The notes under the pieces are model-generated. The model had not been told where the DNA came from. It saw nothing but the letters and a program-made list of their open reading frames with translations, and made no database searches. Of a DNA stretch of 62,027 nt, positions 27,908 to 36,307 are shown one piece after another; within the stretch, counting starts at the first letter, position 1; each line of letters starts with the position of its first letter. Both the position numbers and the translations under genes were made by a program. The DNA comes from Salinicoccus kekensis (lineage in GTDB: Bacteria > Bacillota > Bacilli > Staphylococcales > Salinicoccaceae), in the NCBI RefSeq assembly GCF_900220995.1, contig NZ_OBQF01000006.1, positions 1 to 62,027 on the forward strand. Reading direction: 5' to 3'.

Positions 27908-28192
27908 ATGAAATTTGTCATTAATGTGTACGGCCGGCGGGAAGACGAAAAGTCCACCCTTTATGAAGCACTCCGGACACACCTTCCAGGCATCCGTCCC
28001 CATGATGATCTGTTCTTCAACTTCATCGACATCCGGCAGACTGAAAATCTGACGGATCATGATGAGAACCTGATGGAACAGCTTGATGAAGGGGACCTTG
28101 GGATCCCGGCGGTCACCGTAAATGATGAAATCGTCTCAGACGGGACTATGGATCCGGCCACGGTCATCAGATGGTTTGAAGCCCGGGAATGA
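27908..28192 (+). CDS. yuzD: DUF1462 protein (YuzD)
   Basis: 94 residues starting MKFVINVYGRREDEKST, a small alpha/beta protein with a thioredoxin-like appearance (conserved GIPAVTVND in the cis-proline region) but no CxxC. Function unknown. A strong AAAGGAGG precedes the ATG. It is conserved next to nifU and ndh in Staphylococcus and Bacillus. The only plus-strand gene in this stretch. Confidence 0.85.
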   Translation: MKFVINVYGRREDEKSTLYEALRTHLPGIRPHDDLFFNFIDIRQTENLTDHDENLMEQLDEGDLGIPAVTVNDEIVSDGTMDPATVIRWFEARE

Positions 28193-28198
28193 CAAACT

Positions 28199-28741
28199 TC
28201 AATGTGCGATCCTCAAAATCCCGCGTGCTTTCAATACACGTGCAAACATCACCGTCAATGTGCCGACGATCAGATCCTTGATGATGAAAGGCACGACCGT
28301 CACCATCAGCGCTTCGATGAGCCCGACCGGCGTACCGATGACCATGTTCATGATGAAGGTGAAATATACGATACCGAATATGAAGGTCACAATGAGGGCA
28401 AGGTATGTATTGATCAGCGACTGATGGAACGGCTGCCCCTCCCTGACCCCGATCCCCGCAATATAGGCCGCAGGGATGAAGCCGAGGACGAAACCGAAGC
28501 TTGGTGACAGGAGTGCACCGATCCCCCCGCTCCCAGCAAACACCGGCACACCAATCAATCCGACGAGCATGTACACCAAAGTCGACAATGCGCCGAGCTT
28601 AGAACCGAGTATGAGTGCCGTGAGCAGCACCATCGGCATCTGCAGGGTGAAAGGCACGGGGCCGATGGGCACCCTGATCTGTGCACCGACTGCGATCAAT
28701 GCTGCGAATAATGCGACGAACACCAAATGTTTTGTTTTCAA
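28199..28741 (-). CDS. bioY: Biotin transporter substrate-binding protein BioY
   Basis: Membrane S-component that captures biotin for an ECF-type transporter (or acts alone). 180 residues with about six transmembrane helices and the loop RVPIGPVPFTLQMPMVLLT region typical of BioY. A TTG start at 28741 is favoured since AAGGAGG lies seven bases upstream; the ATG at 28768 overlaps the promoter region. Controlled by a BirA-type operator. Confidence 0.92.
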   Translation of the reverse strand: MKTKHLVFVALFAALIAVGAQIRVPIGPVPFTLQMPMVLLTALILGSKLGALSTLVYMLVGLIGVPVFAGSGGIGALLSPSFGFVLGFIPAAYIAGIGVREGQPFHQSLINTYLALIVTFIFGIVYFTFIMNMVIGTPVGLIEALMVTVVPFIIKDLIVGTLTVMFARVLKARGILRIAH

Positions 28742-28768
28742 TGTGATTCCTCCTTGGTTGTTTTTCAT

Positions 28769-28797
28769 ATCATACCATGAAAAAAACCTATTGTTAA
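28769..28797 (-). promoter_or_regulatory. bioY promoter
   Basis: TTAACA (28797-28792), 17 bp, TATGAT (28774-28769) with an extended -10 TGG on the minus strand. The -35 box lies inside the right half of the BirA operator. Confidence 0.65.
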
Positions 28798-28825
28798 CCT
28801 TTTAATTAAAAGGGTTAACAATAGG
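28787..28825. promoter_or_regulatory. BirA-type biotin operator, also a terminator stem
   Basis: TTGTTAACC (28791-28799), 13 bp, GGTTAACAA (28813-28821) matches the Firmicutes BirA operator pattern. The arms extend to 13 bp (CCTATTGTTAACC and complement), and on the minus strand the stem is followed by seven T, so the same DNA is a rho-independent terminator for the upstream cupin gene. Confidence 0.8.
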
Positions 28826-28834
28826 CTAGGGATC

Positions 28835-29152
28835 TTAAACAGGCATCCTGTTCATCGTGACGTAAATCGAAGTGCGCGCATCACCATTTTCAAAACCGAT
28901 CATTTCATCTGCTTCGAGATGGATGACATCTCCTTCCGTCACATTGACCGCTTCATCTTCAATCAAAAATTCACCGTGTCCGGCGAGTACATGTAGATAC
29001 AGCTCTTTCCCAGGGTGGGTATGCGACTTCATCGTCTGGCCGGGCGTAAAATTCAACATGAACATCGAGCTGTTCCTGTTTTTGAAGATATCGATCTTGG
29101 TGAATCGTTCTTCATCGAAAGTCAGGGCGGATCCGACAGTGCTTTTCTCCAT
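28835..29152 (-). CDS. Small cupin-domain protein
   Basis: 105 residues forming one cupin barrel: GQTMKSHTHPGKELYLHVL supplies the first metal-binding histidines and GDVIHLEADEM the second motif. Such proteins bind a metal and may be enzymes or sensors; the substrate is unknown. Start at 29152 with GGGAG upstream; 29158 is an alternative. It precedes bioY but is separated by the terminator/operator. Confidence 0.82.
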   Translation of the reverse strand: MEKSTVGSALTFDEERFTKIDIFKNRNSSMFMLNFTPGQTMKSHTHPGKELYLHVLAGHGEFLIEDEAVNVTEGDVIHLEADEMIGFENGDARTSIYVTMNRMPV

Positions 29153-29175
29153 GGTCATCTCTCCCTTAAAAAAAT

Positions 29176-30135
29176 TCACTTCACCTCGGTGAGCGGCTGT
29201 TCACCTTCGAGTACACGCGTGATGTTATCCACACACAGCTGCACCATGTTATCCCTTGTGGCAACGGAGGCGCTGCCGATATGCGGGAGAAGTGTCATAT
29301 TGTCCATGCCGATGAACGGATGGTCTTTTGAAATCGGTTCGCCGTCGAAGACATCGAGTGCGGCGGCCGCGATTTCACCGGATTCCACAGCTTCCTTCAA
29401 GTCCGCTTCCACGACATGCGCACCGCGTCCGATATTGATGAAATGCGCATGGGGTTGCATTTTATTGAATGCTTCCTTATCGAACTTATACTTCGTTTCA
29501 TCGGTGAGCGGCGCTGCGCACAGGACAAAATCCGACTGTTCGAGCAATTCATCGAATGACACCAGTTCTGCATCCAGGTCGGCTGCATACTTCGATTCGC
29601 TGCGGTTATGGTAGATGACACGGCAGTCGAAGCCCTTCAGGCGCCTGGCGAAAGCTGCACCGATTGCACCCATCCCGAAGATTCCGACCGTCTTGCCGTA
29701 GACGTCTGTGCCCGCCATATGATACGGGCTCCATCCCGTCCAGTCGCCGCGCTCCAGTTCACGGTTCGCTTCGATGATCCGGCGTGCCGAAGTGAGCATC
29801 AGCGTAAACGCGAGTTCGGCGGTCGTCTCGGTCAGCACTTCCGGTGTATTGGTGATCGTCACACCGTTCTCTGCCGCAGCATCCAGGTCGATGTTGTCGA
29901 AGCCGACGGCAAGATTCGAGACGACTTTCAGGTTTTTCGCCGTACCGAACATTTCGGCATCCACTTTCTCGCTGAGCATCGTGAGTGCTGCATCGGCATC
30001 CTCCATCTCTTCCAAAAACTTCTCCTTCGGCATCGGATCGCCGGCGCTGTCCCACATGAAAACTTCGAATTTCTCTTTAAGCTGCTTTAAATGTTCTTCT
30101 TTGATCTGTCTTGTAACGACCACTTTTTTTGTCAT
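29176..30135 (-). CDS. D-2-hydroxyacid dehydrogenase (glyoxylate/hydroxypyruvate reductase type)
   Basis: 319 residues. NAD(P)-binding GIFGMGAIGAAFARRLKGF, catalytic arginine in NIGRGAHV, glutamate in DVFDGEP and histidine in LLPHIGSAS are all present, so it should be active. Closest in pattern to glyoxylate or hydroxypyruvate reductases; the exact substrate is uncertain. Co-directional with the HAD gene one base away. Confidence 0.9.
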   Translation of the reverse strand: MTKKVVVTRQIKEEHLKQLKEKFEVFMWDSAGDPMPKEKFLEEMEDADAALTMLSEKVDAEMFGTAKNLKVVSNLAVGFDNIDLDAAAENGVTITNTPEVLTETTAELAFTLMLTSARRIIEANRELERGDWTGWSPYHMAGTDVYGKTVGIFGMGAIGAAFARRLKGFDCRVIYHNRSESKYAADLDAELVSFDELLEQSDFVLCAAPLTDETKYKFDKEAFNKMQPHAHFINIGRGAHVVEADLKEAVESGEIAAAALDVFDGEPISKDHPFIGMDNMTLLPHIGSASVATRDNMVQLCVDNITRVLEGEQPLTEVK

Positions 30136-30136
30136 G

Positions 30137-30895
30137 TCAAATGCTCCATTCTGATAAATTGTTTATGGTATGTGTCGGTAAAACATCTTTTTTCAGTACT
30201 TCCTCCGCCGGGCTGACACCTGTATCCACATGTATCGTGTCGATGCCCCCGTTGATCCCGGTCATTATATCCGTGTCATAATTATCGCCGATGAGCGCCA
30301 CTTCGTGCTTTTCGAGCTTCAGCTGTGCCATCGCACCTTCGAGGATGAATTCATTCGGCTTCCCGATGATCACGGGCTCCACCCCGGTCGTCTCGATCAG
30401 CACCTGCTGCAGGGCTCCGTTCCCCGGTACAATACCCTCTTCGGTCGGAAAACGCCTGTCCGGGTTGGTTGCGATGAATCCTGCCCCTTTGCCGATCAGG
30501 AGTGCCGCACGCTTAAGCTTCGCATAGTCGATGTCCGGATCGAGGCCCATGATGACAATATCCGCCTCATCTTCTGACAGTGTAAGTCCCGCGTCCTGCA
30601 GCATGCTTTTTAAGGATGATGTGCCGATGACGTAGGCGGATGCGCCCCGGTGGTGTGTGCTGATATAGGCGGCCGTCGCCATTGCGGATGTGTACATGTT
30701 TTCAGGGGATGTCTCCACGCCCATGGCGATCAGCTTCTGCACCGCTTCTGCCTGCGATTTCGTCGCATTGTTCGTGAGGAAAACATACGGGATACCCTTC
30801 CTCTCGAGTTCCGAGACGAACCCGCGTGCCGTTTCGATCAGTTCACTGCCGTTGTACATCGTGCCGTCGAGGTCTATAAGATAGCCTTTGTACAT
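30137..30895 (-). CDS. HAD-superfamily phosphatase, NagD/AraL type (YutF-like)
   Basis: 252 residues. HAD motif I is DLDGTMYNG, motif II VFLTNNATKS, and motif III/IV GKPNEF with LIGDNYDTDI. Members dephosphorylate sugar phosphates, nucleotides or glycerol phosphate. ATG at 30895 follows AAAGGTGA; the GTG at 30904 overlaps it. Conserved neighbour of the DUF86 gene. Confidence 0.92.
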   Translation of the reverse strand: MYKGYLIDLDGTMYNGSELIETARGFVSELERKGIPYVFLTNNATKSQAEAVQKLIAMGVETSPENMYTSAMATAAYISTHHRGASAYVIGTSSLKSMLQDAGLTLSEDEADIVIMGLDPDIDYAKLKRAALLIGKGAGFIATNPDRRFPTEEGIVPGNGALQQVLIETTGVEPVIIGKPNEFILEGAMAQLKLEKHEVALIGDNYDTDIMTGINGGIDTIHVDTGVSPAEEVLKKDVLPTHTINNLSEWSI

Positions 30896-30896
30896 A

Positions 30897-31316
30897 TCAT
30901 TCACCTTTGAAGGCGGTCACTGCCTGACCGTCATTTTCTGCGAACGCATGAATTCTTGATTTGTACTGCTCATAGGCACCGAGATGTCTTTTGAAATCGG
31001 CCTTCATGCTTTCATGGTCGATTGCGGTGTATTCACGGACGAGCGTGTTCCGCCATTCGAAAGTCGCCTTGAAATCATTCTGATCCTCTTCAGGGATCGC
31101 GCCTTCGGTCTTCAATATTTCAATCACATCCAGATAACTTCCCGGGTCACGTAAAATGAAGCCGTCGATGATCATATTGCCGACGTCCACCGTCGATTCG
31201 ATCAGCATATGGCAGATGCGTTCCAGTGCAAAACCTTCGGCATCTTCAAACTCCTTTGTGAGCCTTCCGATATAATCGAGCCTTTCATTGAGTAAATCGC
31301 GGTCTACAAAATACAA
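30897..31316 (-). CDS. yutE: DUF86/HepT-like HEPN protein (YutE)
   Basis: 139 residues, all-helical HEPN fold. The usual catalytic pattern (R-x4-6-H followed by Y) reads RNTLVREY here, with arginine in place of the histidine, so RNase activity is doubtful. No cognate MNT nucleotidyltransferase lies beside it. This matches the stand-alone housekeeping YutE of Bacillus rather than a toxin-antitoxin module. Confidence 0.82.
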   Translation of the reverse strand: MYFVDRDLLNERLDYIGRLTKEFEDAEGFALERICHMLIESTVDVGNMIIDGFILRDPGSYLDVIEILKTEGAIPEEDQNDFKATFEWRNTLVREYTAIDHESMKADFKRHLGAYEQYKSRIHAFAENDGQAVTAFKGE

Positions 31317-31403
31317 AGCCTACACTCCTCTACATTCTTTGTGGTCATGATAATATTATGATAGCATAATTTGCAAAGCACAGTAGAAGCGGAGGAAATA
31401 ATC

Positions 31404-31691
31404 ATGATCGACTTTTTCTTATATGATGACACCGAGGATACACACTCAAGGTACGTCGGATTTGCAGGCGACCACGGCAGATATGACCTTGCAATCGTCC
31501 ATACGGGCAGATTCTTCGGGAAAGCACTCGTTTTGAACACCCAGAGCAACCGCTTCGGCATCATCGGCACGGATGATCTTAACGAAGAAGGCTACACCGC
31601 ACACATCCTTGGCCTTGAGCCCGAACAGGGCGAAGAAGTCGAGGACTTTTTAAGGCAGGTCATCGTGACCGGCATGGGGGATATGGAATAA
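31404..31691 (+). CDS. DUF3055 family protein
   Basis: 95 residues starting MIDFFLYDDTEDTH, acidic with an alpha/beta appearance. Function unknown. The ATG at 31404 is set by GCGGAGG; upstream in-frame residues have no ribosome site. Divergent from yutE, with the same neighbourhood as in Staphylococcus. Confidence 0.8.
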   Translation: MIDFFLYDDTEDTHSRYVGFAGDHGRYDLAIVHTGRFFGKALVLNTQSNRFGIIGTDDLNEEGYTAHILGLEPEQGEEVEDFLRQVIVTGMGDME

Positions 31692-31704
31692 AGGCCGTAC
31701 GGTT

Positions 31705-31731
31705 TAAAAAAGAGGACCGGTCTCCCGGCCC
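31705..31731 (-). terminator. Terminator after yutD
   Basis: GGGCCGG/CCGGTCC stem followed by CTCTTTTTT on the minus strand; it also lies just past the plus-strand DUF3055 gene. Confidence 0.7.
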
Positions 31732-31732
31732 T

Positions 31733-32155
31733 TCATTCTTCCATCTTCTTCAGGGCGGCATAGGTTTTATCCTTCACCTGACCCGCTGACGCCGGGGCAT
31801 CGCCGGTTTCAGCAGGCGGGTCTTCGGCTGCGGGTCCCCCGTCCTGCACTTCCCCTTCGGTCTCCCTTGCCTTCAGCTCTTCTTTCGTCACTTTTCTGAG
31901 GACGAAGTAGGCGCAGCCGAAGTTGCAGTACTCACTCAGGTAATCCTGGATGGCGCTGAATTTCTTATCCCGCTCCACCTTCCTCTTATTGTCACGGTGG
32001 AATCCGGTGAGCCTCAGTTTCTCATAACCGATGTCCCCGACGATATAATCATATTTGTTCAGTACCTCGCTGTATTTCGCCTTGAACTGTTCTTCGTCGA
32101 ATGCATCCCTGTAGTTTTCAATCAGTTCAAAATTCATATGATCTATCGTGATCAT
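31733..32155 (-). CDS. yutD: YutD family protein
   Basis: 140 residues. The conserved N-terminal domain (MITIDHMNFELIENYRDAF to YFVLRKVTKEEL, about 1-92) is followed by a low-complexity Pro/Ala/Glu tail and a Lys-rich end. Precise function unknown. The tail may be disordered. No clear ribosome site was found, but the start fits the family. Confidence 0.85.
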   Translation of the reverse strand: MITIDHMNFELIENYRDAFDEEQFKAKYSEVLNKYDYIVGDIGYEKLRLTGFHRDNKRKVERDKKFSAIQDYLSEYCNFGCAYFVLRKVTKEELKARETEGEVQDGGPAAEDPPAETGDAPASAGQVKDKTYAALKKMEE

Positions 32156-32278
32156 GCCCGCTACACCTCTTTCCTTCCTTCATCACCCATGATGCTTCAG
32201 TGTTTTCATATTATCATAAAATTCAGACCCATGTATACAGCGTTGAAAAAACCTCTTCCGGCGGAAGAGGTCTTCAAA

Positions 32279-33865
32279 TCATGAAGCAGGTTTTTCTATC
32301 GGTTTGTATACCAGTTTTGAAACCAGGACGACAACGCCGAGCAGTGCAGCAATCACTGCAAGTGAGATCCATACACTCGAGGTGATGCCGAGGACGATGT
32401 AGCCTGCAAGCGCGATTGCAGCCGACAGCACCGCATATGGCAGCTGTGTCAGCACGTGGGTGATATGGTTGCTTCCCGCACCCGTCGAAGACAGTATCGT
32501 CGAGTCGGAGATCGGGGAACAGTGGTCGCCGAAAACCGCACCCGCAAGCACTGCTGCTACAGCCGGGATCAGGAGTTCCGTCTCACCCAGTGAAATCATG
32601 ATCTCACCAGTGACCGGAATCAATATGCCGAACGAACCCCAGCTCGTCCCTGTGGCCAGTGCCATGATGCACGCCACGACGAAGACGACGCCAAGCAGCA
32701 TGCCCGCCGGCAGGTTCGATTCCTCGACCATTGCACCGAGCACTTCGCCCGTACCGAGCTGGCTGATCAGATTGCCGATCATCCATGCAAGGGTCAGCAC
32801 CACCATCGCCGGAAGCATGGCCTTGAAGCCGCTTTTCACACCGAGCCAGATATGGCCTGAACCGAAACGGTCATTGTTTTTTGTATAAGTGAAATAATAA
32901 TACAGGCTGAGTCCGAGGCCGACGATTCCACCTGCGATCAGGCTGTGTGTCACCAGCGTGTTTTCAAGGACGGAAAATAGATCCCATGAACCCGCTTCAA
33001 GTCCGCCGGTGATGAACATCATCACGATGACGGTCACCGCAAGTCCGATCATCGGCACAAGTAGCGCCTTGGCTGAACTGTTGTTCACAGACGGCAGATC
33101 TTCATCGACATTGCCCGGCACTTCCCTGCCGTGGTCAATGACTTCACCGTCGACGATCGCACGCCTTTCCTGCTCCCTCATCGGACCGATGTCAAAGCGC
33201 ATCAGTATGACGATGAACATCATGGCAATCGCCGTGATCACATAGAAATTCATCGGAATCATGTAAAGGAATGCCTGGAACGGCGAAATGGATGTGAGAC
33301 CCGCCGCAAGCAGCAGCGGTGCGACAAGCCCCATGATGCCCGCACCCCAGCTTGAGACCGGCGCGATCACAGAGACCGGGGACGCCGTCGTATCCACGTA
33401 ATATGCAAGTTTTGCACGGGATATCCTGTGCTTATCCGTAAGCGGCCTTGCAACCTGGCCGGTGATCAGGGCGCTGAAATAATCATCTATGAAAACGATG
33501 ATGCCGAGAAGTCCCGTTGCAAGCCCGGCGCTCCGCCTCGTACTGAATTTATCCAGTGCCCAGCCGGTGAACGCCTTCGCACCGCCGGACATGTTCATGA
33601 AAGCGGTCATGATGCCGAGCATCGTCAGGAATATCAGTATGAACGCTTCCCAAGTATTGATGCTGCCATCATCTATGAAGATGCCGATAAACGCCTCCCA
33701 TAGAAGCCCGAGTGTTTCCATGATGCTTCCGCCCGCAACGACGATTGCCGACGTGATGATGCCCGCACCCAGGCTGATGCCGACTTTACGGGTCAACAGG
33801 ACGAGGACCAGTGTCAGAAGCGGCGGTATCAGCGGCATGTATTCCCATGCTAAAAAGCTCTCCAT
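32279..33865 (-). CDS. lysW: NhaC-superfamily transporter, probable lysine transporter LysW
   Basis: 528 residues with about 12 transmembrane segments; GTSWGSFGILIPVTGEI and FGDHCSPISDSTILSS are signatures of the NhaC superfamily. A name based only on family would be Na+/H+ antiporter. A complete lysine riboswitch precedes the gene, however, and comparative work on L-box regulons assigns such NhaC members as lysine transporters (LysW). Lysine uptake, possibly Na+-coupled, is therefore inferred. AGGAGG precedes the ATG. Confidence 0.8.
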   Translation of the reverse strand: MESFLAWEYMPLIPPLLTLVLVLLTRKVGISLGAGIITSAIVVAGGSIMETLGLLWEAFIGIFIDDGSINTWEAFILIFLTMLGIMTAFMNMSGGAKAFTGWALDKFSTRRSAGLATGLLGIIVFIDDYFSALITGQVARPLTDKHRISRAKLAYYVDTTASPVSVIAPVSSWGAGIMGLVAPLLLAAGLTSISPFQAFLYMIPMNFYVITAIAMMFIVILMRFDIGPMREQERRAIVDGEVIDHGREVPGNVDEDLPSVNNSSAKALLVPMIGLAVTVIVMMFITGGLEAGSWDLFSVLENTLVTHSLIAGGIVGLGLSLYYYFTYTKNNDRFGSGHIWLGVKSGFKAMLPAMVVLTLAWMIGNLISQLGTGEVLGAMVEESNLPAGMLLGVVFVVACIMALATGTSWGSFGILIPVTGEIMISLGETELLIPAVAAVLAGAVFGDHCSPISDSTILSSTGAGSNHITHVLTQLPYAVLSAAIALAGYIVLGITSSVWISLAVIAALLGVVVLVSKLVYKPIEKPAS

Positions 33866-33887
33866 TGAATTTTCCTCCTAAAATATA

Positions 33888-33922
33888 AAAAAGTCACGTG
33901 AGGCAGTAATGCGCCACGTGAC
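33888..33922 (-). terminator. Riboswitch-controlled terminator upstream of lysW
   Basis: GTCACGTG and CACGTGAC arms (33915-33922 and 33893-33900) are followed by TTTTTT on the minus strand. The loop contains GCGCAT, which can alternatively pair with ATGCGC at the 3' side of the aptamer (antitermination). Confidence 0.8.
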
Positions 33923-33937
33923 AAAATATGTATCCGT

Positions 33938-34091
33938 GTAGCGCATCATAATAATGACAGTACCCGGCCTGTTAAGCCTGGTCCCAGGGGGTTTTTCCGC
34001 CAAAAACCCCCTTCGGCCGCCATTCCTTTCAGGATGACTCCAACGCATGCCTGCTCGTCATCCATACTGATAATGGTTGCAACCTCTACTT
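33938..34091 (-). promoter_or_regulatory. Lysine riboswitch (L-box)
   Basis: Conserved blocks appear in order on the minus strand: AGTAGAGGTTGC, AGTATGGATGAC, CATCCTGAAAGGAATGG, GGCGGCCGAAG, a long GGGGGTTTTT/AAAAACCCCC arm, then GGCCGGGTACTGTC. GTAG (34091 side) can close with CTAC near 33938. Order and sequence match the L-box aptamer. High lysine should favour the terminator. Confidence 0.9.
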
Positions 34092-34112
34092 TTCTATTCG
34101 ATTAACATTCAT

Positions 34113-34140
34113 ATTATAGCATAAAAGTTTTAAACGGCAA
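34113..34140 (-). promoter_or_regulatory. Promoter of the L-box/lysW transcript
   Basis: TTGCCG (34140-34135), 16 bp, TATAAT (34118-34113) with an extended TGC on the minus strand. Confidence 0.65.
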
Positions 34141-34141
34141 G

Positions 34142-35461
34142 CTACAGATCGTCACTGTAGCGCTTGACGATATCCCTCAGGAAATCGGGCATCATATAAG
34201 TTTTCCTCGAGGATTTGAAATGCGGGAAGATGCGGCCGAATGTGTACATGTCGAGCGTACCTATGGTGTATTTCGCATGATCCCTGACCCGTTTTCCGCC
34301 GACGAAATATTCCCGCTTCGATTGGATGTAGCCGATGTTATCCGTCACGAAACTGCCGAAGATGTCACCCCTGAAGCCCATGCCCCGCACCACTTCATCG
34401 CGGAACTCATTGCGCATGGACTGCCTCAATATGTCCTTCAGTTCACGCCCGGTGACTTCTATCCTCACTGCATTGATCGGATGGGGCAGCACTTTATGGA
34501 GCTCGTAGTCCGTCAATGTGCCGCCTTCGAAATTTTTGGCGATCAGCCCTGTGTGCACAATGCTTACATCGGTGTCCGTGAATTTTCGGATCATCCCGGC
34601 GAGCCGTGTGATGAAGCGGCTTGTATGGTACAGGTGCCTCGGTATCGGCAGGGCATTCCATTGTATGACCCTCTCCCGCATCAAGTCCCTGCCATATTCA
34701 TAGTAGGGATCATCGATATGTGCAAGCAGATCCGTCTCGATCAGGCGTGCAGATTTCCGGACGAGCTTCCCGCCTTCAAAGTTCAGCGTGACTTCGCCGA
34801 TATAGTCCCCGAACCTGCCCGCCGCCCCGATGAGCACCGGCCCGACCCGCTCGCCTTTGTCGAAATGATGGTGTGTATGCGAGCCGAGGATGATGTCGAT
34901 TTCAGGGAAGCGGATCGCGATCGTCTCGTCGTCGTACTTCCCGAGGTGGCTCATCAACACGATGCAGTCCACCCTGCCCGACAGCTGGTCCACACATTTC
35001 TCCACCCATTCGAAAGCATCGGAGACATTCCAGCCGAGCGCTTTATAGAAGGGCGTGAATTCGACGGTGAGCCCGATGAATCCGAATTTTATGCCGTTGA
35101 TCTCCTTGATCACATACGGCTCGAAGTAAGGTTCCCGTTCGCCGCTCTCAAGCAGGTTTGCACACACCACATCAAATCCGGCTCCGTCATACAATGATTT
35201 CAGATCATCGATCTCAAGGGTGATCCCCTCATTATTGCCGAGTGTGGCGACATCGCACCCCGCCTGATTCAAAAGGTCGATGTTCCCCTTTCCGAGCGTC
35301 GCTTCCGTATAAGGGTGCGATCGGTCGACGTGGTCCCCGAGATCCACATACATCATTCTTTCCTTATATCTTTTTTTCTGGTGGAGCAGATAGTTCTTTA
35401 TCTTCAAGTAATTATAAAGATGACTGTGGATATCATTCGTATGAAAGAGCTTTATTTCCAT
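34142..35461 (-). CDS. yunD: Cytoplasmic 5'-nucleotidase/metallophosphatase family protein (YunD)
   Basis: 439 residues. The metallophosphatase domain carries FHTNDIHSHL, DLGDHVD, TLGNNE, MSHLGKYD and GSHTHHHF metal ligands, followed by a C-terminal 5'-nucleotidase domain. No signal peptide is present, unlike secreted UshA. Likely hydrolyses nucleotides or related phosphodiesters; the substrate is unproven. First of a yunD-E-F group in the same order as Bacillus. Confidence 0.9.
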   Translation of the reverse strand: MEIKLFHTNDIHSHLYNYLKIKNYLLHQKKRYKERMMYVDLGDHVDRSHPYTEATLGKGNIDLLNQAGCDVATLGNNEGITLEIDDLKSLYDGAGFDVVCANLLESGEREPYFEPYVIKEINGIKFGFIGLTVEFTPFYKALGWNVSDAFEWVEKCVDQLSGRVDCIVLMSHLGKYDDETIAIRFPEIDIILGSHTHHHFDKGERVGPVLIGAAGRFGDYIGEVTLNFEGGKLVRKSARLIETDLLAHIDDPYYEYGRDLMRERVIQWNALPIPRHLYHTSRFITRLAGMIRKFTDTDVSIVHTGLIAKNFEGGTLTDYELHKVLPHPINAVRIEVTGRELKDILRQSMRNEFRDEVVRGMGFRGDIFGSFVTDNIGYIQSKREYFVGGKRVRDHAKYTIGTLDMYTFGRIFPHFKSSRKTYMMPDFLRDIVKRYSDDL

Positions 35462-35473
35462 GATGTCACTCTC

Positions 35474-36295
35474 CTATAGAAAAGATTGTATAATCATATA
35501 TATACCGAGCAGCAACAGCACCGTCCTAAGGACGGCGACCACCGTATCAGAATCGAATCTCTGATTGAGGGATACACCGATTTTCGCACCGACGAATGCG
35601 GAAGGCACGAGGAAGAGGGTATGCAGGAAGTTGACGTTGCCCTGCAGCAGATGGCCGGTTGCAGAAGACAGTGCACCGAAAAAGACGAGCAGCATGCTTG
35701 TGCCGATCGCGATGGATGCCGGCATGCGGAACAGTATCAGCATCATCGGGGTCATGATCGCACCGCCGCCGATGCCGAACAGGCCTGCCGTAAGGCCCGC
35801 GATGAAGCTTCCGATGATCGCGATATACGGCGGGAAGCCGTAATGGTAGACGTTACCCATGTTGTCCACATGCGGCCGTACATACCGCTCATCCTGAAAC
35901 ATGCTGAGGGGTTTGATGCGGTCCCTCACGATCAGGATCACACTCAGCAGTATGAGGAACAGTCCGAAATAGAGCTTGAAGCTCTCGGTCGTGAACAGGC
36001 CGCTCAAGTACGCCCCGGCAAGGGCCCCCGGGATGATGCCGGCCATGAATAAAAACCCGTTCTTGCGGTCGACCTGGTTGCTCCGCCCGTAGGACATCAG
36101 CGCCGAAAGCCCGATGAAGATCAGCACCATGCTCGAAGTGCCGACTGCAGACTGGGGGGTGACATTTGAAATGATGTCATTATCTATACCAAAAAAGATC
36201 AACAGGGGCACTATGATGACGCCCCCGCCGATACCGACCAGTGAACCCAAAGCAGCTGCAGACAGTCCGATTAATATCAATATTAGATATTCCAT
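35474..36295 (-). CDS. yunE: TauE/SafE family membrane permease (YunE)
   Basis: 273 residues with about eight hydrophobic segments in two halves, each starting with the family motif (GLSAAALGSLVGIGGGVIIV and GLTAGLFGIGGGAIMTPMM). Proposed sulfite/sulfonate or related anion export/import; substrate unknown. ATG at 36295 has AAGGGG eight bases upstream; the GTG at 36301 is too close to it. Confidence 0.9.
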   Translation of the reverse strand: MEYLILILIGLSAAALGSLVGIGGGVIIVPLLIFFGIDNDIISNVTPQSAVGTSSMVLIFIGLSALMSYGRSNQVDRKNGFLFMAGIIPGALAGAYLSGLFTTESFKLYFGLFLILLSVILIVRDRIKPLSMFQDERYVRPHVDNMGNVYHYGFPPYIAIIGSFIAGLTAGLFGIGGGAIMTPMMLILFRMPASIAIGTSMLLVFFGALSSATGHLLQGNVNFLHTLFLVPSAFVGAKIGVSLNQRFDSDTVVAVLRTVLLLLGIYMIIQSFL

Positions 36296-36307
36296 ATGCA
36301 CTACCCC

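Noticed and set aside
30897-31316. HepT/MntA toxin-antitoxin module
   Set aside because: No nucleotidyltransferase partner and no catalytic histidine.
34220-35197. 325-codon plus-strand frame
   Set aside because: Antisense to yunD; no ribosome site and no recognisable domain.
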